Notes under the pieces: model-generated
The model's input: only the letters and a program-made list of their open reading frames with translations
The model's database searches: none
What the model was told of the DNA's origin: nothing
NCBI GenBank assembly: GCA_959596515.1
Contig: CAUFXR010000014.1
Span: 1-35,466, forward strand
Direction: 5' to 3'
Source: an uncultured Oscillospiraceae bacterium
GTDB taxonomy: Bacteria; Bacillota; Clostridia; Oscillospirales; Acutalibacteraceae
DNA length: 35,466 nucleotides
Shown: piece after piece, positions 15,062 through 21,848 of the stretch
Numbering within the stretch: position 1 is the stretch's first letter
Layout: every line of letters starts with the position of its first letter
Translations under genes and position numbers: made by a program

Positions 15062-15278
15062 CTGGTTCTAGGAAAGCAGCCGTGTGATTGCCTCTATTAG
15101 AAACTAAATACTAGAATCTAGAAGCGGATCACATTGTACAATAACAGGCATATGAAAAATTTACCGCCAACACGATGAAAACCTGTTCTCTATTTAAAGC
15201 GCATAGTCTGTTTTTCAGCCTCTGAAAAGCCTTCTTTATTCCGGTGTTTACGGCACAGCGGCTATCTTCTGCCGACAC

Positions 15279-16208
15279 CTAGCGGGAAGCCGTTCCTAGG
15301 GTGTTTACATAGTTGGCGGCCTGAAAGGCGGAGACAGCTCCGTCTGAGGCGGCGGTGAGAATTTGCCGAAGGGCTTTTGCCCGGGTATCTCCAGCGGCGA
15401 ATACGCCGTCAAGGTTGGTTTTACAGTTCTCGTCAGCCAGAAGATAGCCGCTGCTGTCCTGAGAAAGCTCCGAGAAAATCCGGTTGTCCGGAACCAGACC
15501 GATGGCGACAAAAACCGCGGAAACTGGGAGAAGCTCTTCCGCTCCGGACACGGAGTTTTGCATCACAACGGCGGTAACTGCTTTCTCCCCGAGGATTTCC
15601 CTTACAACGGTATCTCTGTAAAAAACAATGTTCTTCCGGCTTTCCGTTGCCTCCAGCAGCAGCTTTTCGCCTCGAAACCTGTCCCGGCGGTGAATCAAAA
15701 AGACCGTCTCACAAATATTGGACAGGAAAAGGGCATCCTCTAGGGCAGTATTTCCCCCGCCGATGACAGCTACATTCTTACCGCGGAAAAAGGCGCCGTC
15801 ACAGGTGGCGCAATAGGAGACCCCTTTTCCCGTTAATTCTCTTTCCCCAGGACAGCCCAGAGTGCGGCGTTTCACACCGTTAGCGATGATTACCGCCTTG
15901 CTTCTATACTCCGCTTCGACGGTTTGAAGGACTTTGACCGGGGCGGAAAGCGAGGCTGCGATTACTTGTTGTGAACGAATATCGGCGCCTAACTTTTGAG
16001 CCTGATTGTAAATCTTCATCGCCAGATCCGGACCGGATATCTTTATATAGCCTGGGTAGTTCTCAATTTCACTTGTGACAACGATTTGTCCTCCCGCAAG
16101 GCCGCCTTCCAATACGGTTACGGACAGCCCCGCGCGGATCGCGTAAATCGCCGCTGTTAATCCAGCGCAGCCGCCGCCGATAATTAGAAGATCAGTTGTG
16201 TCATTCAT
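15279..16208 (-). CDS. trxB: Thioredoxin reductase (NADPH)
   Basis: A 309-residue flavoprotein disulfide reductase that passes electrons from NADPH through FAD to thioredoxin. Visible in order: the FAD Rossmann motif LIIGGGCAGLTAAIYAIRAG (8-27), ENYPGY, the redox pair C133-A-T-C136 with CDGAF, the second dinucleotide motif GGGNTALEDALFL, and HRRDRFR (173-179), the NADPH 2'-phosphate signature. The C-terminal GVFAAGDTRAKALRQILTAASDGAVSAFQAANY closes the FAD site. HRRxxxR argues against a ferredoxin-dependent variant. GGGGGAG precedes the ATG. No thioredoxin gene is adjacent. It is divergent from glycerol dehydrogenase. Confidence 0.94.
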   Translation of the reverse strand: MNDTTDLLIIGGGCAGLTAAIYAIRAGLSVTVLEGGLAGGQIVVTSEIENYPGYIKISGPDLAMKIYNQAQKLGADIRSQQVIAASLSAPVKVLQTVEAEYRSKAVIIANGVKRRTLGCPGERELTGKGVSYCATCDGAFFRGKNVAVIGGGNTALEDALFLSNICETVFLIHRRDRFRGEKLLLEATESRKNIVFYRDTVVREILGEKAVTAVVMQNSVSGAEELLPVSAVFVAIGLVPDNRIFSELSQDSSGYLLADENCKTNLDGVFAAGDTRAKALRQILTAASDGAVSAFQAANYVNTLGTASR

Positions 16209-16411
16209 GATTCTCCCCCTTTTTTCTTAGTGTCTCAAACAAGGATTTTTTTATACAGAAGGGAAGTACTGAGATATATTTGTTAAAATTTTAACAAAAA
16301 AATTTAAAGAGAATCTCCGGATTTCGGCGGTTTCCGAATTGACAGAAAGGCTCAGATTTTGTAAGGTTTATAGTAGAAGTTATCAATAAAAAAAGAGTTG
16401 GAGGGATTTTC

Positions 16412-17506
16412 ATGGCCAATACCATTATTAGCCCAAACAGATACGTACAGGGCAAAGGCGAGTTAAAAAATTTACCGGAACACGCAAAAAGACTGGGGAA
16501 AAAACTGTTTGTCATAATCAGTTCATCCGGCTTAAAGCGAGTGCGGGGACTGCTGGAGAAGAGTTTTGAAAATACCGGCATGGAACTGGTATTCGAGGAG
16601 TTTCAAGGAGAATGCTGCGAAACAGAAATCAAGCGCCTGGGTGAACGTTTTCAGGAGAACGGATGTGACCTGGTGGTGGGCGTAGGCGGCGGAAAGATTC
16701 ATGACAGCGCCAAAGCTACTGCGTATTATCAGGGCGCGCCGGTTGTGATCATTCCCACTATCGCGTCTACAGACGCCCCTTGTTCCGCGCTTTCGGTCAT
16801 TTATTCTGAAACCGGTGTGTTTGAGCGGTACCTGTTTTTAAATTCAAATCCTGACCTGGTGCTGGTGGATACGGATATTATCGCCGCGGCGCCGCCCAGA
16901 CTTTTGGTATCCGGCATGGGTGACGCGCTGGCCACTTATTTTGAGGCCAGGGCTGTGGCGGCCAGTGGAGCGTTAAGCTGCGCCGGCGGAAAGCCCACCA
17001 AAGGTGCGTTGGCTTTGGCAAAGCTGTGTTATGAAACCTTGCTGGAAGATGGTGTAAAAGCGAAGCTGGCGGTGGAAGCCGGCGTTTGCACCCAGGCGGT
17101 AGAGAATATCATTGAGGCGAACACCTATTTAAGCGGCATCGGTTTTGAAAGCGGCGGTTTAGCCGGAGCGCACGCGATCCACAATGGTTTGACAGTCATT
17201 AAGGAGTGCCATCACCTGTATCACGGCGAGAAGGTAGCTTTTGGCACATTGACCCAGCTGGTGTTGGAAAATGCTGATCAGGAGTTGCTGGAAGAGGTTA
17301 TTGGATTCTGCATGGAGGTAGGCCTGCCCACGACTTTTGCGGATCTTGGAATGGCGCAGCCGAACAAAGAACTGTTGATGGAGGCGGCGGTTCGCGCCTG
17401 CTCACCTGACGATACGCTGATGAATATGCCGTTTGAAGTGACCCCGGAAATGGTTTACGCCGCCATGGTCGGTGCTGACGCTTTAGGCAGATATTTCAAG
17501 GCTTAA
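16412..17506 (+). CDS. gldA: Glycerol dehydrogenase
   Basis: A 364-residue NAD-dependent, zinc-containing member of the iron-ADH superfamily that interconverts glycerol and dihydroxyacetone. The NAD motif GVGGGKIHDSAKA is at 90-102 and PTIASTDAPCS at 115-125. Zinc ligands fall exactly where expected from the E. coli enzyme: D171 (GMGDALATYFEA), H254 (GAHAIHNG) and H271 (HHLYHGEKVAFG). The ribosome site (TTGGAGGG) and ATG are clear. It is monocistronic with a terminator behind it. It could reduce dihydroxyacetone released by the FSA-like aldolase at 9.1 kb, or oxidise glycerol. The upstream gap contains TTGACA (16339-16344) but no well-spaced -10 box. Confidence 0.94.
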   Translation: MANTIISPNRYVQGKGELKNLPEHAKRLGKKLFVIISSSGLKRVRGLLEKSFENTGMELVFEEFQGECCETEIKRLGERFQENGCDLVVGVGGGKIHDSAKATAYYQGAPVVIIPTIASTDAPCSALSVIYSETGVFERYLFLNSNPDLVLVDTDIIAAAPPRLLVSGMGDALATYFEARAVAASGALSCAGGKPTKGALALAKLCYETLLEDGVKAKLAVEAGVCTQAVENIIEANTYLSGIGFESGGLAGAHAIHNGLTVIKECHHLYHGEKVAFGTLTQLVLENADQELLEEVIGFCMEVGLPTTFADLGMAQPNKELLMEAAVRACSPDDTLMNMPFEVTPEMVYAAMVGADALGRYFKA

Positions 17507-17565
17507 TTGGAAAAACAGATTTAGACTGATTCCCCGATGGACATCGCATAAACGAGAATAGAAAT

Positions 17566-17612
17566 AAGCAGCTAGAAACTGGAAGCTTTTTCCATCTTCT
17601 GGCTGCTTTTTT
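17566..17612 (+). terminator. Terminator after glycerol dehydrogenase
   Basis: AAGCAGCTAGAA pairs with TTCTGGCTGCTT (one mismatch) around a 20-base loop, followed by TTTTTTG. Confidence 0.75.
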
Positions 17613-18069
17613 GTTTTCGAGGAAGCTTATCACCGAAGACTTATGGTTTCGTGTTTTTAGGAGAAGAGTGTTTTCCTTCTGATTTTTATTTTATTTGCGC
17701 AAGAAACTTAAACTGCTTCTCGTTTAGTCCTCTGCTTGTTATCGCTTATCTTCACATTTTCAAAGTCGTAGGCGTAACCCTGGGTCTAGTATGTTGAAGC
17801 AATGATCCCAAAGGCAGGAAACGATCCAAATACTTTTTCGCGGATGATCCCGGGAGTTTTGAACAGAAACAGTTCTCTAGTTACAGCTCTCTGATTACAG
17901 TTCTCTGGTTACAGTTCTCTGGTTTTGGAGTGCCCGGGAGAGGTTCCTTCCAATCAGATTTCAAATGGATCAAGTGATCGCAATAGCGATATGGGTCTGA
18001 TTTCTCAGGAAACAAACGATAATTATTCCGGTAGAAAGTATGAAGTAATTCTTTTATAATAAAAAGAAC
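17613..18069. other. Non-coding gap upstream of the MATE gene
   Basis: No gene is seen. It contains a four-copy 14-bp tandem repeat, and at 17812-17830 a 19-base sequence that recurs with one mismatch at 28983-29001. Confidence 0.6.
17867..17922 (+). repeat. 14-bp tandem repeat, four copies
   Basis: Unit TTACAGTTCTCTGG. The last two copies are identical, the second has two changes, and the first is more diverged at its ends (AAACAGTTCTCTAG). The period is not a multiple of 3 and the repeat is non-coding. Confidence 0.85.
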
Positions 18070-18083
18070 GTTTCTTAAGAAAC
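18070..18083. promoter_or_regulatory. Perfect 14-bp palindrome before the MATE promoter
   Basis: GTTTCTTAAGAAAC is fully self-complementary and ends two bases before the -35 box, a typical site for a dimeric activator or repressor of an exporter gene. Confidence 0.55.
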
Positions 18084-18085
18084 AA

Positions 18086-18114
18086 TTGCATTTGATTTCT
18101 GGGTTTTGTATAAT
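18086..18114 (+). promoter_or_regulatory. Promoter of the MATE-PfkB transcript
   Basis: TTGCAT (18086-18091), 17-base spacer, TATAAT (18109-18114). The ATG of the MATE gene is 26 bases further on. Confidence 0.75.
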
Positions 18115-18140
18115 GAGAGAGACGATAAAGGAGTGCGGTT

Positions 18141-19517
18141 ATGACAAACGATATGACCCGGGGAAATCCGACTCGGCTGATTATTTCTTTTACCCTACCG
18201 GTGTTATTTGGAAACCTGTGTCAGCAGCTTTACAGTATGGTAGACTCTATCATCGTGGGCCGAACCATCGGCATGGAGGCTTTGGCGGCGGTGGGAGTAA
18301 CCAGCGGAATCACGTTTTTAGTGATAGGCAGTATTCAAGGCCTTACGACGGGATTTTCCGTTATTACTGCCCAAAGTTTTGGTGCTGGCGATTATGAGGG
18401 CGTAAAGCGCTCTGTGGCAACCTCGGCGCTTCTGAGTATCGTCGCTACGGTTGTGCTGACAGCGGTGGGAATTTTGACCGCGAGGCCTCTGCTGGAGATT
18501 ATGAATACGCCGGCGGATATTATCGAGGACGCTTATGCTTATATTATTGTAATTTACTACGGTGTTGTTGCCACGACTTTTTATAATCTGCTATCTTGTA
18601 TTATCCGGGCGCTGGGAGATAGCAAAACGCCGCTGATTTTTTTGGTGTTCGCTTCGTTGTTAAATATAGCCCTGGATCTTCTGTTTATTACCACCTTTCA
18701 TATGGGGGTGGGCGGCGCAGCTTGGGCGACGGTATTGTCGCAAGCGGTGTCGGGACTTTTGTGTTTAGGTTACGCGGGGAAAAAATTTTCCTTGCTGCGG
18801 CTGGAAAAACAACATTGGGCTTTTGACTGGGTTTACGCCTGGAAACATCTAAGGCTTGCCCTTCCCATGGCAATGCAGTTTGTCATCACCGGAACTAGTG
18901 TTTTGGTAAACCAGGCAGTTTTAAATCTGTTCGGCTCCGCTACCGTAGCGGCCTTTTCTGCCGCCTCTAAAATTCATGTACTATCGGAACAGGCGTCTTC
19001 TTCCTTTGGTACGGCGATGGCCACCTATGCGGGACAGAATTACGGCGCTAAAAAAATTGACAGGATCCGGCAGGGAGTACGAAAATGCGCTGTGGTATGT
19101 GAGGGGATTACCTTGGGCATCGCGGTATTGATAATTGCCTTCGGAGGTGTGATGTCATCCTGGTTTATCGATGGTTACCATCCAGAAGTGGTTCAACAGG
19201 CCCATTTTTACCTATTTATTTCTGCTTTGTTTTATCCCCTGCTGACGCTCCTATTCCTTTACCGGAATACTCTTTTAGGTCTGGGAAATGGCATCGCTCC
19301 AATGCTGGCGGGAGTGTGCGAGTTGTTGTCTAGGGTGATCGGCGCGCCGATCTTGGGACATTTTTTTGGCTTTACAGGACTTTGCTGGATCAATCCTATC
19401 GCATGGGTCACAGCCACGAGCCTTTTGTTTCTCTCTTACTGGAAAACCATGAAGCATCTGAAACTGTCGGAACAGCGGACGACAGAGCATTTGGATTCGG
19501 GTCATTGCGTAAATTAA
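18141..19517 (+). CDS. MATE-family multidrug/metabolite efflux transporter
   Basis: A 458-residue membrane protein with about twelve hydrophobic segments. It has the typical MATE start GNPTRLIISFTLPVLFGNLCQQLYSMVDSIIVGRTIG and the internally repeated half beginning LRLALPMAMQFVITGTSVLVNQAVLN. Such proteins export cationic drugs or metabolites by Na+ or H+ antiport. AAAGGAG precedes the ATG by 9 bases. A PfkB kinase begins 46 bases after the stop without a terminator, so both are probably on one transcript. No regulator gene is adjacent; the palindrome upstream of the promoter suggests control in trans. The substrate is unknown. Confidence 0.93.
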   Translation: MTNDMTRGNPTRLIISFTLPVLFGNLCQQLYSMVDSIIVGRTIGMEALAAVGVTSGITFLVIGSIQGLTTGFSVITAQSFGAGDYEGVKRSVATSALLSIVATVVLTAVGILTARPLLEIMNTPADIIEDAYAYIIVIYYGVVATTFYNLLSCIIRALGDSKTPLIFLVFASLLNIALDLLFITTFHMGVGGAAWATVLSQAVSGLLCLGYAGKKFSLLRLEKQHWAFDWVYAWKHLRLALPMAMQFVITGTSVLVNQAVLNLFGSATVAAFSAASKIHVLSEQASSSFGTAMATYAGQNYGAKKIDRIRQGVRKCAVVCEGITLGIAVLIIAFGGVMSSWFIDGYHPEVVQQAHFYLFISALFYPLLTLLFLYRNTLLGLGNGIAPMLAGVCELLSRVIGAPILGHFFGFTGLCWINPIAWVTATSLLFLSYWKTMKHLKLSEQRTTEHLDSGHCVN

Positions 19518-19563
19518 CAGGAAGTATCCTGTAGATAACGTGGAAATCAAAGGAGGAGCACTG

Positions 19564-20565
19564 ATGAAAAAAGGAATCGCAGTAGCGGGCAATCTGGTGG
19601 CGGATATTGTCTATACGGTAGACCGCTATCCGGAGATTGGGGCTTTAACCAAAATTCAGGACCCCATTATCAATAATACTGGTGGGGCTGTCTGCAATAC
19701 AGGAATGGTTTTAGCTAAGCTGGATCCGCATCTTCCTATCACGGCTTTAGGCAAGGTAGGACAGGATGAGATGGCCGAACGCATTTGGGAGGCTTTCCGG
19801 CATTATCCTAATGTGGATGTCTCTCAGGTGGGTGCCGAGGGAAGTACCTCTTTTACCTTGGTGATTGTGGACAGCGCCAGCAAACAGCGATCCTTTTTCG
19901 CCTATTGGGGTGCGAACGAGGTGTTCTGCGAGGACGATATCGATTGGGATAAATTTGAAGCTAAAATTTTTCATATTGGTTATATTTTGTCCTTGAACGC
20001 TCTGGATCAGCCTGACGACCAATACGGCACTAAGATGGCCAGGCTTTTGTCCGACGCCAGGGCGCACGGGCTGGAAACCAGTGTGGACGTGGTCAGCGAG
20101 ATGAGCGACCGTTTCACCAAATTGGTGCCGCCGGCCCTGAAATATACGGATTACTGCATCATCAATGAAATTGAGGCGCAGTGCAGCACCGGGATTTCCC
20201 TGCGAGAAGACGGAGAACTCCAGAGTCAGAATATGAGAAAGGCACTGGAAAAATTGCACGAAATGGGCGTAGCAAAATGGGCGGTTATTCATTGCCCAGA
20301 ATGTGGTTTCGGTATGGATTGCCGGACCGGAGAATATGTAGAGGTGCCCAGCTTAAAACTTCCTAAGGGTTTTATTAAAAATACGACTGGAGCGGGAGAC
20401 GCTTACTGTGCCGGAGTGCTTTACGGCGCGCATGAGGATAGAAGCCTGGAGGATTCCATGAAACTGGCGACTGCCAGCGCGGCATTCTCACTGTCCGATA
20501 ACGGTGCGGCGGATGGCTTGAAGCCGGAAGCTGAAGTCATGAAATTTTATCAGGAAATGTGCTGA
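19564..20565 (+). CDS. PfkB-family carbohydrate kinase
   Basis: A 333-residue ribokinase-fold kinase. The N-terminus GIAVAGNLVADIVYTVDRYPEIGALTKI is followed by NNTGGAVCNTGMVLAKL, the sugar-binding Gly pair in a form unlike the ribokinase GGKG. INEIEAQCSTG is the region equivalent to NxxE, and KNTTGAGDAYCAGVLYG carries the anion hole and catalytic Asp. GGAGG sets the start at 19564, not the in-frame 19540. It follows the MATE exporter and ends at a strong terminator. The substrate cannot be assigned; it is clearly distinct from the ribokinase-like protein at 10.3 kb. Confidence 0.9.
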   Translation: MKKGIAVAGNLVADIVYTVDRYPEIGALTKIQDPIINNTGGAVCNTGMVLAKLDPHLPITALGKVGQDEMAERIWEAFRHYPNVDVSQVGAEGSTSFTLVIVDSASKQRSFFAYWGANEVFCEDDIDWDKFEAKIFHIGYILSLNALDQPDDQYGTKMARLLSDARAHGLETSVDVVSEMSDRFTKLVPPALKYTDYCIINEIEAQCSTGISLREDGELQSQNMRKALEKLHEMGVAKWAVIHCPECGFGMDCRTGEYVEVPSLKLPKGFIKNTTGAGDAYCAGVLYGAHEDRSLEDSMKLATASAAFSLSDNGAADGLKPEAEVMKFYQEMC

Positions 20566-20579
20566 AATGTGCTGATCAG

Positions 20580-20614
20580 AAAAACGTTCCGCTGAGAATG
20601 CGGAACGTTTTTTT
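20580..20614 (+). terminator. Terminator after the MATE-PfkB transcript
   Basis: AAAAACGTTCCGC pairs with GCGGAACGTTTTT around TGAGAAT, with the T-run continuing to 20614; it begins 15 bases after the stop codon. Confidence 0.9.
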
Positions 20615-21008
20615 AGTGGGAGGATTGCCGCTGAAAAATGAGATAAAGCCTACCAAACATTCTCGCGCCAGCGGCAGGGAAATGCACAGCGAGATCCAAG
20701 GATTATCTATAGGAAACTGCCGATGAGACGGAGGATCGCCTGCTTTTGGCCTAAAAGCCACGGAGCCCGCCTGCCTCCTAGAAAGCCTGCCCCTAGGCGG
20801 CGTGAGGTTGGGCTGGTTCTTTATAAAGCTGTGCAGGTCGCAAGTCGCTTTGGAAAGATCCGGAAAGGGCTTTCGGCCTGACGCGTGAGGAGAAAGGGAA
20901 AACGTGGAGCGATGGCCTATGCGGAAATATCATCTACGGAAACTTTATTGGCGCGGAAGCCCTAGCAAAGACGGTAGGATCTGCGGCACCGCGACGGACC
21001 CGCGATGT

Positions 21009-21116
21009 CTCGAAAACACACGGCGCCTCGAAAACACACGGCGCCTCGAAAACACACGGCGCCTCGAAAACACACGGCGCCTCGAAAACACACAGCGCCT
21101 CGAAAACACATGGCGT
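21009..21116 (+). repeat. 18-bp tandem repeat, six copies
   Basis: Unit CTCGAAAACACACGGCGC. Copies 1-4 are identical, copy 5 has one change, and copy 6 has two. The period is six codons; in frame with the sigma gene it would read RLENTR repeated. It lies about 250 bases before the sigma start. Confidence 0.9.
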
Positions 21117-21262
21117 CGAAGAGAGAAAAGTAGCTTAAGGTCTTTTGAGACCTGTGGGATAGGTGTGAGAAAATCAAGTCAAGTCTGCAAGACGGTCGGC
21201 CTTGGCGGACGCCCCGTGTTGACAGCGAACAATCCGGAACCATTCTCTGGCGTGCGATTGCT

Positions 21263-21291
21263 TTGGGACAACAACGAAATGGGGATAAAAT
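21263..21291 (+). promoter_or_regulatory. Possible promoter of the sigma-propeller operon
   Basis: TTGGGA (21263-21268), 17-base spacer, TAAAAT (21286-21291), giving a leader of about 65 bases. An ECF-type GGAACC element at 21236-21241 lies nearby but lacks a convincing CGTC partner. Confidence 0.4.
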
Positions 21292-21362
21292 TAAAAAATG
21301 TTGGAAAAGCGCGCAACCTTTCTAAAGGCTTCTCAGTGTTCTATATGAAAGGAGGGATTACT

Positions 21363-21848
21363 GTGGGTAACGAATCGCTGCGTACGAACGATTCCGTTGA
21401 TGAGATTTTGGATAGCTATGGAAAAATGGTTTATCGGCTGGCTTATGCCCGGACGAAAAACCGGTATGACGCTGATGATGTCATGCAGGAGGTATTTCTA
21501 CGCTATATCCGCTCCGGTAAAGAGTTTACCGACGAAGAGCATCGCCGGGCCTGGCTGATCAGAGCCACTATCAATTGCAGTAAGACACTCCTTTCCTCCG
21601 CTTGGTTTCGGAGGACTTCTCCTTTGGAGGATACTTTAACCACCGAGCTGGAAGAAAAAAGCGAGGTGTATTACGCGGTAATGGCTTTGCCGGTAAAATA
21701 CCGCACAGTGATCCACCTGTATTATTATGAGGATTTATCCGTGTCTCAAATCAGCGAATTGTTGAAAACAAAGGAGACTACGGTGAAATCCCAGCTTCAC
21801 CGGGCGAGAAACCTTTTGAAAGAAACATTGAAAGGAGAGCTTTTCTGA
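21363..21848 (+). CDS. ECF-type RNA polymerase sigma factor
   Basis: A 161-residue group IV sigma factor. Region 2 spans about 15-80: YGKMVYRLAYARTKNRYDADDVMQEVFLRY, then HRRAWLIRATINCSKTLLSS. Region 4 spans about 103-155: MALPVKYRTVIHLYYYEDLSVSQISELLKTKETTVKSQLHRAR, including the helix-turn-helix. The GTG start at 21363 follows AAAGGAGGG; the frame extends upstream through a tandem repeat but without family content. The stop overlaps the ATG of the next gene (TGATG), so sigma factor and propeller protein are translationally coupled. It probably drives a small regulon, perhaps including itself, in response to an envelope signal held in check by the partner. Confidence 0.93.
   Translation: MGNESLRTNDSVDEILDSYGKMVYRLAYARTKNRYDADDVMQEVFLRYIRSGKEFTDEEHRRAWLIRATINCSKTLLSSAWFRRTSPLEDTLTTELEEKSEVYYAVMALPVKYRTVIHLYYYEDLSVSQISELLKTKETTVKSQLHRARNLLKETLKGELF

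Larger units (their letters stand above)
20615..21362 (+). other. Long gap and leader before the ECF sigma gene
   Basis: About 750 bases without a supported gene. A frame in phase with the sigma factor stays open from a GTG at 20904 and runs through the 18-bp tandem repeat, but its composition is unlike a protein. A better-supported sigma start lies at 21363. The first 290 bases show nothing recognisable. Confidence 0.55.

Noticed and set aside
17867..17922. Possible CRISPR array in the 14-bp repeats; likewise 21009-21116 and 28880-28963
   Set aside because: Units are directly adjacent without spacers and there are no cas genes; they are simple tandem repeats.
20962..21243. - strand frame with repeated CFRGAV
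   Set aside because: Produced by the 18-bp tandem repeat read backwards; no ribosome site or plausible protein outside the repeat.
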